Positions 16,626-25,908 are shown, counted from the stretch's first letter. The stretch is DNA of 64,000 nt from UBA8828 sp964510855 (GCA_964510855.1 CAZEDB010000007.1:12076-76075), one strand, 5' to 3'. Program-made: numbers and translations. The notes: generated by a model not told the origin, from the sequence alone.

Positions 16626-19214
16626 ATGTCACTCCTTGAAGGCCTTACCCTAGAGCAACTCGCAGGCCCTTTGCCCCTCCGCACCTTACTCCCTAATGGC
16701 ATTGAATTATTAGTTGAGGAGCGGGTCGGCAGCGGCTTGATGTCAGCCCAGGTATGGGTTCGTACCGGGAGTCTCCATGAGGGAGAGGACTTAGGGGCGG
16801 GTTTATCTCACTACCTTGAGCATATGCTCTTTAAAGGCACGGCACGGATGACGAGCCGACAGCTCACCGACCGTACGGCGCAACTCGGCTGTACCAGTAA
16901 CGCGTATACTACCTTTGATCGCACCGTCTATCACCTCGATGGACCGGAAGAAGCCCTCGAAGGTGCCTTGGAAATTCTGTCGGACATGACCCTAGAGCCT
17001 CGTCTCGATTATGCTGACGCGGCCTTAGATAAGTCGGTCATCATGCGGGAAATTGATATGTGCGCTGATGACCACGACGGCGTCCTCGCTGAGGCGGCCT
17101 TAGCCGAGGCTTTCCGTACTCACCCCATGCGCTACCCGGTGATTGGACATCGGGCGCGTTTTGCGGCGGTTACCCCCGAGCGTTTACGTGCCTATCATGC
17201 ACAGCGGTATGTGACCGAGAATATCGTGGTCGCGGTGGCAGGCTCAGTCCCTGCTGCCCGCGTCCAGGAGCTCGTGACCCGATGGTTTGGTCGATTCCCG
17301 CGTTGCTCGCCTCGACTCGCAACCTACCTGCCCGAGCCGCCGCCCGCCGCACCTCGTGAAGTTCGTTTAACCCGCGACGTTTCGACCGCCCGCGGTGTTT
17401 TACTTTGGCGCACCCCGGGCATTCTCTCGCCGGAGTCTTTAGCGCTTGATCTTGCCACTGCCTTACTTGGCTCAGGTCGTGACTCCCGCTTGTGGAAAGC
17501 GCTGCGCGAGCGCCAGCAGTTGGTCCACGCCATTTCAGCTAGTACTTGGGGGGTCGAGGATATGGGTCTGATTTGGGTAGGGTGGAGTGGTGAAGCGGGA
17601 ACCGATCCACGTGAAGTTGAAGCTGCGGTAGAGAAGGTGATCGAGGAATTTCTCGCTCAGCCGATTGATGCCAAAGAATTTTCTAAAGTACGCCGCCAGG
17701 CTGCCGTAGGTATGGTCAATGCCCGTAAGACGATCCATGGCTTAGCCTCGCGACTAGGGTATCATGCCGCCATTGCCCGCGATGAGCGACAAGCCTTAGC
17801 CAATGCCCGCGAGCTTGCGGCTTTAACTCCCGAAGGCGTTTTGGCTGCAGCCCGAGCCTACCTTAAACCTAACCTACGTACCGTCGCCTCTATGCGGGCA
17901 CAACCGCTGGCACCAAAGAGTGAAGATGCACGCGAGACTGCGCCCCAACTAGCTGCTTTTGAAGTTCGTACCTTACCTAACGGTGTTCGGGTGGTTCTGC
18001 AGCCTGATGCCTCACTTCCTAAAGTTGCCCTCGGTATGATTTTAAATGGGGGCCGTGCCTATGAAACCGCTGGTAGAGAAGGGGAGAGCTCGCTCCTAGC
18101 AACCTTGCTAGCTCGCGATACTTCCCGTCGTACTGCGGCGGAAGTAGCGGCGGAGACAGGGCGGCTCGGACTCACCTTCCGGCCGCATGCTTCACAGTTT
18201 TCGCTCGGGCTTCTTGCCGAAGGTTTGAGTGCCGACTTTAAGGCCCTGGCTGAACTCGTGGCTGATGGGGTACTCTCGCCCACCTTTGTTCCTACGACCG
18301 TGGCGAAGGAGCGGGCCGCTCAGGCTGCCGCCTGCCGTGAAGCTCTCGATGAAGTCGTTGAACTTGCCCGCCAGCGCTTGCTTAGCGCCTTTTATGGTTC
18401 GCACCCGCTCGCTACGCCGAGTGAGGGCACGGCCGAACGCATCGAAGCCTTGCAACCTGAACATCTCAAGCAGTTGCACCATCGTCTTTGTTGTCCAGCC
18501 AACCTCGTGGTGGGTATTGCCGGAGATTATGATCTCGCGCAGGTTGAGGCGTTTATCTCCCAGCGCTTGGCGAAACTTGAGACGACCCATTTTACATCTC
18601 AGACGTTGTTGCCCCACCAAGCGCAGACCGCCGTGGTGCACCGTGAAACGGTCGAACGCGAACAAGCGGTGATTTTACTCGGTTTCCCTCACTGTGGTTT
18701 TGCGGACCCGCAAGTTACGGCGGCTAACCTTACTGAGGAGTTGCTCAGTGGGATGTCGAGTGGTCTCTTCCGTAGGGTCCGCGAAGAAAAAGGCCTGGCT
18801 TATTTTGTCGGTGCCTCGCGCTTAGAGTTACCCGACCAAGGAATGTTCTATCTTTACAGTGGTACGCATACCGCGGCGGTTGCGACCGTAGAGGCTGAAA
18901 TGCGGAGCGAACTTGCACGCCTTGCGGCTGGTCAACTTGAGCCCGGCGAACTCGAAGCCGCTAAGCTGCGTTTACGCGTAGCCCGTCGTGAAGCGCGGCA
19001 AACCCCGATGGGTCGTCTTCCGGGGGCTTTGTTGCGTGAACTTACTGGACTGGGAGCTAATTATGAAGCCACCTGGGAGGCGCGCTTAACCGCGGCGACT
19101 GCGGACGATATTGCGGCCTACGTGCGCAACTACCTGCGCAGCCAAGTTGAAGCCTTGGTAGTCCTCTTACCTAAGACCGAATCAGTCGAGCACGCGCCGA
19201 GCAAGGATCGCTGA
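16626..19214 (+). CDS. M16-family zinc metalloprotease (two-lobe, pitrilysin-like)
   Basis: A GTG at 16575 is possible, but the ATG at 16626 gives a cleaner N-terminus (862 residues). The first half carries the inverted zinc motif HYLEH (HXXEH, about residues 62-66) and the downstream Glu in VIMREIDM (about 142), so it should be catalytic. The second half repeats the fold (opening LPNGVRVVLQPDASLPKVAL) but lacks HXXEH and matches the inactive partner lobe; the C-terminus has the usual RVREEKGLAYFVGAS-type substrate-binding segment. No signal peptide is evident, so location is uncertain. Substrates are unknown; the family degrades peptides. Its 3' end overlaps the convergent MFS gene by 33 bases. 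Confidence 0.9.
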   Translation: MSLLEGLTLEQLAGPLPLRTLLPNGIELLVEERVGSGLMSAQVWVRTGSLHEGEDLGAGLSHYLEHMLFKGTARMTSRQLTDRTAQLGCTSNAYTTFDRTVYHLDGPEEALEGALEILSDMTLEPRLDYADAALDKSVIMREIDMCADDHDGVLAEAALAEAFRTHPMRYPVIGHRARFAAVTPERLRAYHAQRYVTENIVVAVAGSVPAARVQELVTRWFGRFPRCSPRLATYLPEPPPAAPREVRLTRDVSTARGVLLWRTPGILSPESLALDLATALLGSGRDSRLWKALRERQQLVHAISASTWGVEDMGLIWVGWSGEAGTDPREVEAAVEKVIEEFLAQPIDAKEFSKVRRQAAVGMVNARKTIHGLASRLGYHAAIARDERQALANARELAALTPEGVLAAARAYLKPNLRTVASMRAQPLAPKSEDARETAPQLAAFEVRTLPNGVRVVLQPDASLPKVALGMILNGGRAYETAGREGESSLLATLLARDTSRRTAAEVAAETGRLGLTFRPHASQFSLGLLAEGLSADFKALAELVADGVLSPTFVPTTVAKERAAQAAACREALDEVVELARQRLLSAFYGSHPLATPSEGTAERIEALQPEHLKQLHHRLCCPANLVVGIAGDYDLAQVEAFISQRLAKLETTHFTSQTLLPHQAQTAVVHRETVEREQAVILLGFPHCGFADPQVTAANLTEELLSGMSSGLFRRVREEKGLAYFVGASRLELPDQGMFYLYSGTHTAAVATVEAEMRSELARLAAGQLEPGELEAAKLRLRVARREARQTPMGRLPGALLRELTGLGANYEATWEARLTAATADDIAAYVRNYLRSQVEALVVLLPKTESVEHAPSKDR

Positions 19215-20423
19215 AATCACACCGGGAATTGCTAAGATAAGAATTAAAACAAAGTAGCCGTCGTAACCTAAAGCTTGGGCGGCAGATCCTGCCCACAGGC
19301 CAGGCAAGTAAGCACCGATTAAGGCCACGGTAGACAAGGTGGCATAGCGTACCGCCGCATGCGGACCTGCTGCTACCTTCATCATCGCCAGCAGTAGGGC
19401 ACAAACCCCGGCACCGTAAGCGATATGCTCGATCGCAAAAGCGAGGGCGATGATTGAGAGGGAGGGATTGGGATGGGTTGCGAGCCAAGCGATGCCGAAG
19501 AGCGGCAGGTGCATGGCGATTCCTAGGGGAACTAAGCTTTGCCGTACTCCGAGGCGGGTCACGATGGCAGAGCCGACGAGTCCCCCTAAGGCGAGTCCGC
19601 CCACGCCCGTAGTTAAGCGTAGGGTTGCGTAGGTTTCATTATCTAGGCCCAAGCCTCCCTCCTGAATCGGGGCGACGGAGAAGAGCGGCAGAACGCGCGC
19701 GAGGTGGACCTCACTCGTGCGGTATAACAGAATTAAACCCAGCAAGGCTGGCCAACGTCGGTCGGTAGCCAGCGTGCGTAAGGTAAGTGCTAAGGGCTGC
19801 GAGGGTGCGAGTGCGGTTGCAGGTTCGCGGCGTAAACCCCAGAGGGTGAGGGCCCAAGCGAGAATCGCGAGTAGGCCTGCAGCCATCAGGGCATGGCTCC
19901 AGGCTTCGGCCGCAGGTGAGCCATCGGCTTTGAGTTTTCCGGCTAGCCAAATCAAGCATGGTCCCGCCAAGACCGAACCCATTTTAGAGGCAAAGTTTAA
20001 GAGGCCTGCGAGCCGACTGCGCTCACGTTCTTCCAACGCCGCAACGTAGTAACCATCGAGTGCAACGTCATGACCTGCGGAAAGCAGTGAGAGGGTGGCC
20101 AACAAACCCAGTAACAGCCAAGGTCCAGCTTCGGCGTCCAAGGCAGCATAAGCTAAGGCAAAGAGCAGACAGGCAATCAGGGCTTGGGAGATCGAGATTA
20201 CCCGCTGGGGTGCGCCCAGGCGGACTACGGCGGGTGCCCAGAGTAATTTGAAACCAACGAGAAGCCCGAGTATACCCGCAACTTGGGTGATGCGGGCATC
20301 AGCTAGCCCAGCGTTTTTAAGCGCCACGGGAAGTGCTTCATCACGAATCGCCCCTGGGAGGGCTTGAAAGAGAAAACCCGCCCCAACCCAGAGCCAAGGT
20401 CGCCTGATAGCCGACTCAGGCAT
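19182..20423 (-). CDS. MFS permease, AmpG/BT1-like
   Basis: This 413-residue integral membrane protein has about 12 hydrophobic segments. The segment LLSAGHDVALDGYYVAALE resembles the loop with a conserved D..DGY found in AmpG-type and related MFS permeases, which import muropeptides in some bacteria. The match is weak, and the substrate should be treated as unknown. A start at 20456 would overlap the upstream gene by 41 bases; the ATG at 20423 (MPESAIRRPWLWVG) overlaps it by only 8 bases (ATGCCTGA) and is preferred. Its 3' end overlaps the M16 gene tail-to-tail. Confidence 0.75.
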   Translation of the reverse strand: MPESAIRRPWLWVGAGFLFQALPGAIRDEALPVALKNAGLADARITQVAGILGLLVGFKLLWAPAVVRLGAPQRVISISQALIACLLFALAYAALDAEAGPWLLLGLLATLSLLSAGHDVALDGYYVAALEERERSRLAGLLNFASKMGSVLAGPCLIWLAGKLKADGSPAAEAWSHALMAAGLLAILAWALTLWGLRREPATALAPSQPLALTLRTLATDRRWPALLGLILLYRTSEVHLARVLPLFSVAPIQEGGLGLDNETYATLRLTTGVGGLALGGLVGSAIVTRLGVRQSLVPLGIAMHLPLFGIAWLATHPNPSLSIIALAFAIEHIAYGAGVCALLLAMMKVAAGPHAAVRYATLSTVALIGAYLPGLWAGSAAQALGYDGYFVLILILAIPGVISAILARRVLD

Positions 20424-21165
20424 TCGTCTCGCCGAGTTCGTTAGTGCCGTAATCATTCACGGCGCGGAAGAGATTATCGAGGAATTTGGCGATGGTGATA
20501 TTGAGACCAATTAACTCCTCATCAGAAAGGTCGAGGTTTTCTCCGGGCTTAAAGGTACGACTGATGTCCGCTAACTTATGGACTTTATTCCCTTCGCTTT
20601 CGGTTTCCCGCATCATTTTGAAATCGAGCACGAGCGTACCATCGGGTGAAATATCATCGTTGGTGACCTGGCCGCCATTGGCGAGCACGCGCAAGGCCGC
20701 CGCGAGACTAAAGAGGGCATCTTCGAGCTCATTGATAATGCCGTAGTCTTTTTCCAAGGTTTCAAATTTATCCTGTAACTTTGAGCGCACAAAGGCCTGT
20801 TGGCGTTGACCGACCCGGGCATCGCCTTCGGCATCAGCCTCCATCTTCTTGCCCTTCTCTTTAATGAAGGCGCAGAGGAGGTGGCATTGATCAAGCCCGG
20901 CATTCGCCAGTTGAAGTAAATCGTTGATGGTGGTGCGTACCAGCAGGCCGCGAGCGTAGGTCCGCATTTGCGCGTGGCTGAGGTGGGCAGGTGCTGCGGG
21001 CATGACTTTGGCCAGCGCGGAGTAGAGGTCGTAAGTGGTTGCGTCCTCGTTGCGAATGTTGGCGAGGCTAAACGCTAAGAGGTCGTATTGGCGTTGAAGA
21101 TGAATCAGCAGGTTGCGGCTGATGGATTGCAAACTGATGGTAGGCTCGGCGGGAGGTTGGGTCAT
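20416..21165 (-). CDS. Uncharacterised helical protein
   Basis: I do not recognise this 249-residue protein. It is predicted by eye to be mostly alpha-helical, with no signal peptide or membrane segment, and is rich in charged residues (KEKGKKMEADAEGDAR near residue 105, and KLQDKFETLEKDYGIINELEDAL in the middle). The tail ends NDYGTNELGETNA. It lies 86 bases downstream of the SPOUT-like gene and overlaps the MFS permease start by 8 bases, so it is probably co-transcribed with the latter. The spacer before it contains an imperfect AAGGC/GCCTT palindrome. Confidence 0.7.
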   Translation of the reverse strand: MTQPPAEPTISLQSISRNLLIHLQRQYDLLAFSLANIRNEDATTYDLYSALAKVMPAAPAHLSHAQMRTYARGLLVRTTINDLLQLANAGLDQCHLLCAFIKEKGKKMEADAEGDARVGQRQQAFVRSKLQDKFETLEKDYGIINELEDALFSLAAALRVLANGGQVTNDDISPDGTLVLDFKMMRETESEGNKVHKLADISRTFKPGENLDLSDEELIGLNITIAKFLDNLFRAVNDYGTNELGETNA

Positions 21166-21251
21166 GGGCGAGAGAAGTAAGGCGAGGCTAAGCCTTAGGG
21201 TTTAATCAAAGGGCGGAGCTTAACGGGATAAAGAATAAAGGCAGCAAAGGC

Positions 21252-22088
21252 CTAACTTGCATCGGTTGCAGCGTCCTTATCGTTGTCGGCTTGCTTGGCT
21301 TTCTTGCGGGCGAAAAATCCGGTACCTGGCTTGCGCGGGCGGCCCGCTGAGGCATTCCAATGGAGGATAATAGCGGCGGCATCGCCTGCAGAAAGGGGGT
21401 AATCGCCGCTGACCGCAGGCAGGCGGAAGAGGTGTTCCACCTTGGGTTGCAGGGCAGGGCTGACGCCCTGGGCAGCGATTAGGAGTACGTTGGCCCGTCC
21501 TGGGGCGCGTACGGGCGGAGATTCCACCAGGGAACGACCGAGGGTACGTGAGAAGCCTAAGACCACGCTGGTGGGTTCAATCAGTTTGAGCAGTCCACCG
21601 AGGGCAGGGGCACGAATCATCCGGACGGCTTCAAGAGCCCCGCGGGCACCGTCCCAAGTATCCGATTCAAAAGCTAAGCGTTCGCTATCACCCGAAAGTA
21701 AAATTCGTTTCGCACCAAACGCCGCCATCGCTCGGATGACCGAAGCTAATTCGCGAGGATCGGTAAAACCATCGGCGATGACGGTGATTTCACCCGCATC
21801 ACGCCACTCCGCAAAGTCAGAAAGTTTGGCTAAGCCTAGAGTGGGTCGAGCGGTTACGGCTGCTACGGGAGCGTCGCTACCCGCAAGCTCGCGCACATCT
21901 TTTGCACCATCGACGGTGGCGGGTAGGCCTTGGCCTCCCATCCAAACCGCAATTTCTTGGAGTTCTTTGGCGGCATCGCGCGTGGCACGAAGTTCACGTA
22001 AGGCCCGAGGGTGGGACTTAAAACAGGCGATGACAGACTCCACGGTGCGGAGAATGACCCGGTTGGGATTGGATTGGTCGAGGCTCAC
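21252..22088 (-). CDS. SPOUT (SpoU/TrmH)-like RNA methyltransferase, divergent
   Basis: The segment DPRELASVIRAMAAFGAKRILLSG resembles SpoU motif 1 (N..N.G...R.A.AFG). LFRLPAVSGDYPLSAGDAAAIILHW resembles motif 3 (IPM.G...SLNVS.A.AI), but without its Asn-Val. If active it would 2'-O-methylate a ribose in rRNA or tRNA with S-adenosylmethionine; the degenerate motifs make the activity uncertain. The C-terminus is a basic tail (RPRKPGTGFFARKKAKQ). The start is GTG, overlapping the DUF5069 stop in GTGA, so it is the sixth gene of the Mla operon. Length is 278 residues. Confidence 0.72.
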   Translation of the reverse strand: MSLDQSNPNRVILRTVESVIACFKSHPRALRELRATRDAAKELQEIAVWMGGQGLPATVDGAKDVRELAGSDAPVAAVTARPTLGLAKLSDFAEWRDAGEITVIADGFTDPRELASVIRAMAAFGAKRILLSGDSERLAFESDTWDGARGALEAVRMIRAPALGGLLKLIEPTSVVLGFSRTLGRSLVESPPVRAPGRANVLLIAAQGVSPALQPKVEHLFRLPAVSGDYPLSAGDAAAIILHWNASAGRPRKPGTGFFARKKAKQADNDKDAATDAS

Positions 22089-22558
22089 AGGAGGCGACCT
22101 TCATCGAAATCAATCATATCTGCGAATGAAATCAGATCGATTCGATGTTCTGCCCCCATCTTTCGCTTCGCTTCCAGTAGGGCCTCACGTCCCATCTCAC
22201 TCATCCCCTTTTGTACCAACTCTCGATTCCAGACGTGAACCCGACAATCCTTAGGAAATAGTGCTAAGAGCCGTTGATCGAGGTCCGCAGGGCTGGTGGC
22301 GAGTTGGACACATTCGATGACTTGTTCGGGGTCGACTCCTAGGTGCAGACATAGAAAGCGATCAAACCCCTTACCGAAGTTACGCTGGTACGACTTAGGG
22401 AGTTCACCCGCTAAGTGTTTGCGGATCTTTGCTAGGAAGCGCGGTAGGTGAAGTAGCCCCGTTGCTGCATGGGGAATATAGGACGAGGGTAGATCATAAC
22501 AAATCTCCCCGGTTGCGGTGCTAAAGCCCTGCGGCTTGGGATCGGGTGCTGGGTTCAT
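22085..22558 (-). CDS. DUF5069-like protein
   Basis: This 157-residue soluble protein has the layout I recall for DUF5069: a conserved GLLHLPRFLAKIRKHLAGELP, then YQRNFGKGFDRFLCLHLGVD and FPKDCRVHVWNRELV. The family is common in Verrucomicrobiota and has no assigned function. It is linked by a 4-base ATGA overlap to the pqiC-like gene upstream and by GTGA to the SPOUT-like gene downstream, so it is translated as part of the lipid-transport operon. The family assignment is from memory. Confidence 0.65.
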   Translation of the reverse strand: MNPAPDPKPQGFSTATGEICYDLPSSYIPHAATGLLHLPRFLAKIRKHLAGELPKSYQRNFGKGFDRFLCLHLGVDPEQVIECVQLATSPADLDQRLLALFPKDCRVHVWNRELVQKGMSEMGREALLEAKRKMGAEHRIDLISFADMIDFDEGRLL

Positions 22559-23103
22559 GGGCCGACTCCAGTTTGTCGCGCCGTAATCTCAGCGCGGATT
22601 CGATTGGCCATTAATCGGGGCACGCGCTGCCGATAGCTCGTAAGGGCTGCACTCAAGGTGGGTTGGCCTTCGGCCACAGGAACGGCGGGCGCTTTTAAGA
22701 CCCCGCTATTCATGCTTAAAGGGATACCTGGGTTATCGGCCGCGGTTTCAAGTACGACTTCGGCCAAGAAAAGTAATTCAACCTTACCGTCGAGGGTAAC
22801 GTCGAGACGCTCAACCGTAAGCACAGCTTCGCGAATCGGTAAGTCATGTAAGTGCGACGCAACTTGGCGGGCAAGCGCCTCACCTAAGGGAGTGGACCAG
22901 CGATCAAGGTCGTGAATCGTTCGAGCTTCATCCTCGGTGGTTATGACGGTGGGTCGTCGTAGACTCGAAGGCAGGACAACCTTGATGCGCGCCGAAGAAG
23001 TCTGAGCGACTGCGGGGAATTCCCATAGGCGCGAGGTCGCACTGGTGCCTGGGGAAAGGCAACCCGTGAAGATAAGGACGAGGCCGCTAAGTAAGACTCT
23101 CAT
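22555..23103 (-). CDS. PqiC-like outer-membrane lipoprotein of MCE system
   Basis: A short signal sequence ends in the lipobox LIFTGC (Cys about residue 15), so the protein is lipidated. The remaining 165 residues match the ABC-type transport auxiliary lipoprotein (PqiC/YmbA, formerly DUF330) pattern: an opening strand with a substrate-like RLWEFP, a central DLDRWSTPLGEALARQVASHL and a C-terminal helix. Family knowledge places PqiC in the outer membrane, receiving the end of the MCE tunnel. It overlaps mlaD (ATGA) and the DUF5069 gene (ATGA). Confidence 0.8.
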   Translation of the reverse strand: MRVLLSGLVLIFTGCLSPGTSATSRLWEFPAVAQTSSARIKVVLPSSLRRPTVITTEDEARTIHDLDRWSTPLGEALARQVASHLHDLPIREAVLTVERLDVTLDGKVELLFLAEVVLETAADNPGIPLSMNSGVLKAPAVPVAEGQPTLSAALTSYRQRVPRLMANRIRAEITARQTGVGP

Positions 23104-24050
23104 TTCGGGTTAGTTTCGCGCGTGGGCTCCTTGGCCTCACGTTTACCGCGCAGGAGGGCTTCAGGGTTGCGATCCAAATAGTCAGCTAAGGCGCGCAAAG
23201 CTTGGGCTGCGTCACCCAGGTCTTGAAGGCTTTGGTCAAGTTGCGTGCGCGTGGTGCCGCCTTGGCGGGCTAGGTCACCGAGTTGGTCCGCGGCACGTCC
23301 AAGTTTAGCTAACGAATCACGCACTTCCTTGGTGGTGGCTTTAAAGTCTTCACCTAGAGGAGTGACTTGATTGTCCAGGGTAGTCGCTACGCGTTGAAAC
23401 GCAGCCAAGGCCGACGAAAGATCTTTTGAGGCCTGAGTAACTTCAGGGTTATCGGTGAGGCGCGTGAGGGTGTCGGTTAACTTGACGAGCCGCTGCGCCA
23501 GGTCTGCAAAGTCGACCTTACTCACATTTTCTAAGGTACGTCCGACAGCTTGAGTTAAGGCGACGTGATCAGAAAGTTCAGTGGGAATAATGGGGAGGCC
23601 GCTTGAGGTGCGCGCCGGGGGTTCTGTCCGCGCGGTGGTGTAGTCGAGGTCAACGTAAAGAACTCCGGTAACAAAGGACTGTAAGCGTAGTTTAGCGGTT
23701 AAACCATTTTGAATCGCTTGCTCAAACCCCTCTTGACTACCGAGCATTTCCCCTGCGCCCAGTCGTGAGGCAAGGCCGGGATCAATTTCAAGTACTACCG
23801 GTACGCCGCTGCGAGCGGATGTGCCGTCGGCTTGTACGAGAATAGAAATGACTTTTCCGACCGTTACCCCGCGCAGACGTACCGCCGCACCCGTATCCAG
23901 ACCACTTACATCTTGGTCAAAGCGCGCTAAACTGCGTGGGCGATCGCCTTGAAACCAGCCGCCGCCGAGAGCGACGAGAAAGGCCAAGGCTAGGGCAATG
24001 CCGCCTACGACAAATAGACCAACGAGGGTACGGTTAGCTTGCTGGGTCAT
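23100..24050 (-). CDS. mlaD: MCE-domain substrate-binding protein (MlaD/PqiB family)
   Basis: An N-terminal membrane anchor (TLVGLFVVGGIALALAFLVAL, about residues 8-28) is followed by a single MCE domain (VSGLDTGAAVRLRGVTVGKV, about 48-67) and a long helical, heptad-like tail from about residue 165 to 300. The tail could form a coiled-coil tube. MCE proteins form hexameric rings or tunnels that carry phospholipids across the periplasm. The 316-residue size suits one MCE domain plus a tail, longer than E. coli MlaD (183) and shorter than PqiB. It overlaps mlaF and the pqiC-like gene by 4 bases each. Confidence 0.9.
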   Translation of the reverse strand: MTQQANRTLVGLFVVGGIALALAFLVALGGGWFQGDRPRSLARFDQDVSGLDTGAAVRLRGVTVGKVISILVQADGTSARSGVPVVLEIDPGLASRLGAGEMLGSQEGFEQAIQNGLTAKLRLQSFVTGVLYVDLDYTTARTEPPARTSSGLPIIPTELSDHVALTQAVGRTLENVSKVDFADLAQRLVKLTDTLTRLTDNPEVTQASKDLSSALAAFQRVATTLDNQVTPLGEDFKATTKEVRDSLAKLGRAADQLGDLARQGGTTRTQLDQSLQDLGDAAQALRALADYLDRNPEALLRGKREAKEPTRETNPK

Positions 24051-24802
24051 GCGCGAAGGTGGGTAGCAAAGAAGGCACGTGCGCCGGCATGGCCACTGCT
24101 TGCAAGAATGTCGTCGATACGTCCCACCGGGCCCATCCTGTGGGTGTCGGGGTCGAGGTAAACGCAGAAGTCAGCTAAGCGACGAATACTGGCGACTTCA
24201 TGACTTACTAAAACCACCGCCGTGCCTAAGACGTCGCGTAAGCGTAAAATTAAATCATCCAGTCGGGCGGCCGTTACAGGGTCGAGTCCAGCGCTCGGTT
24301 CATCGAGAAAGAGTACCTCAGGGTCGAGCGCGAGGGCACGGGCAAGTCCTGCCCGCTTAGCCATTCCTCCGCTCAGTTCGGAGGGTAATTTATCCGCCGC
24401 GCCCAGTAGGCCCACTTGAGCGAGTTTGTGTTCGGCAATCAGACGACACTCACGCGGGCCACACTGACCAAACTCACGCAGGGGTAATTCCACGTTTTCA
24501 CGTACGGTAAGTGAAGACCAAAGAGCGGATCCTTGAAAAAGAAAACCTGCCCGCCGAAGTAAACCGTCGCGCTCAGACTCCGTTAACTCGTCCATCGCCC
24601 GACCGAATAGCCAAGCCGTACCCGCTAGGGGCTCAGTTAAGCCTACGAGGGCACGCATCAGGGTGCTTTTACCGCAGCCGCTCGGGCCAACCACGGCAGC
24701 TAGTTGACCCGCTTCCACGGCAAAGGTGATACCCGACATAATCGCCCGTCCTTCATGGCCGACGGCGAGATTCTCACAACGAACTTTAGCCTCAGTCGTC
24801 AT
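24047..24802 (-). CDS. mlaF: MCE lipid-transport ABC ATPase
   Basis: This 251-residue ATPase energises the lipid transporter. The Walker A is GPSGCGKST (about residues 37-45), and the signature plus Walker B read LSGGMAKRAGLARAL then LFLDEPSAGLD. The form LSGGMxKRxxLARA is characteristic of MlaF/Ttg2A-type ATPases. Its start overlaps the stop of mlaE by one base (TAATG) and its stop overlaps mlaD by 4 bases (ATGA). Confidence 0.93.
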   Translation of the reverse strand: MTTEAKVRCENLAVGHEGRAIMSGITFAVEAGQLAAVVGPSGCGKSTLMRALVGLTEPLAGTAWLFGRAMDELTESERDGLLRRAGFLFQGSALWSSLTVRENVELPLREFGQCGPRECRLIAEHKLAQVGLLGAADKLPSELSGGMAKRAGLARALALDPEVLFLDEPSAGLDPVTAARLDDLILRLRDVLGTAVVLVSHEVASIRRLADFCVYLDPDTHRMGPVGRIDDILASSGHAGARAFFATHLRA

Positions 24803-25908
24803 TAGATTTCAAAGAGGTTGAAGAGGACGGCGAAAATCGCATCGGCAATAACAATGAGTGTAATACCCAAGACCGCTGAGGTAGTGGCAGCTTCACCGAC
24901 GCCGCGAGCGGTGGGTCGTGCCACGGCGCCGCGATAACACCCCGCCCAGGCTGCGACCACGGCAAAGGCGTAGGCTTTAATGATTCCCGATAAGAAACTT
25001 GAGATCGAGACCGCCTCAATCACTTGCGTCATGTACTGCTCGACGGCCAGCCCAGCACCCACTGCCACGGTCATGCCGCCAAGGATGCCTGCAGCACTTG
25101 CGAAAACTGTTAGTATGGGGAGGACGATCATGACCGCGAGAATACGCGGTAGCGCAAGGTACTCGACGGGTCTAAGCCCGAGGGCGCGTAGGGCGTCGGT
25201 CTCTTGCGAAACATTCATACTGCCTAAATGGGAGGCATAGGCCGTCGCCGTACGACCGCAGGCAATAATGCCCGTCATCAACGCGCCCATTTCGCGCGTC
25301 ATGGCAAGTCCCACTAGATTTGCTACGTACGCATCCGCCCCCACCTTTCCGAGTTGAATCAAGGCCACGTAAGCCATGATCACCCCGGTTAAAAATCCTA
25401 AGAGCAGAACGATAGGTAAGGCATCAGGTCCGGCGGTACGAAGTAATTGAGGAAACTCGGACCAGTTGGCTTTGCCTCGCCCGAGAAGCAGACGGCCTGT
25501 ACCTAAGGCACATTCACCTAGGTGGGCTAAGGCACGACCCCAGGAACGATTACTCAGCGAGGCCCATTGACCTAATTGTTCCAGAAAAGGGAGACGATCT
25601 ACTGCGTTACTATCGACGGTTTCTTCGCTGCGTAATTCTAACCATGCAGTGGCCCGAGCGTTGAGGCCGGTAATCGTCAGTCGGCTTGGTTGCGTGAGGG
25701 AGCGTTCCCAACCTTGAATCCAAGCCGGTAATACGGTGTCAAAGTCGGTGACGCTTTCCGCATCGAGATGAATCACGACCGCCCCGAGATTTTCTGGCCA
25801 GGCTGGTAAGGTCTGGGTTCTTAGCCAAGATCCGGTTAAGGTGACATGGGTCTCCCCAGCATGAACCCGTACCGTAAGGCAGGGAGGGGCTGGGGGGTCT
25901 TGAGCCAT
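24802..25908 (-). CDS. mlaE: MCE lipid-transport permease with N-terminal STAS-like domain
   Basis: The C-terminal 260 residues form a MlaE-type permease: LRTAGPDALPIVLLLGFLTG, then MTREMGALMTGIIACGRTATAYASHLGSM and further membrane helices. The N-terminal 100 residues (LTVRVHAGETHVTLTGSW onward) look like a STAS-like domain, which in Mla systems is usually a separate protein (MlaB); no separate mlaB is seen nearby. The protein would sit in the inner membrane with MlaF and MlaD. It is the first gene of the six-gene operon, and its ATG faces the divergent LpxR-like gene across a 117-base spacer. Length is 368 residues. Confidence 0.9.
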   Translation of the reverse strand: MAQDPPAPPCLTVRVHAGETHVTLTGSWLRTQTLPAWPENLGAVVIHLDAESVTDFDTVLPAWIQGWERSLTQPSRLTITGLNARATAWLELRSEETVDSNAVDRLPFLEQLGQWASLSNRSWGRALAHLGECALGTGRLLLGRGKANWSEFPQLLRTAGPDALPIVLLLGFLTGVIMAYVALIQLGKVGADAYVANLVGLAMTREMGALMTGIIACGRTATAYASHLGSMNVSQETDALRALGLRPVEYLALPRILAVMIVLPILTVFASAAGILGGMTVAVGAGLAVEQYMTQVIEAVSISSFLSGIIKAYAFAVVAAWAGCYRGAVARPTARGVGEAATTSAVLGITLIVIADAIFAVLFNLFEI

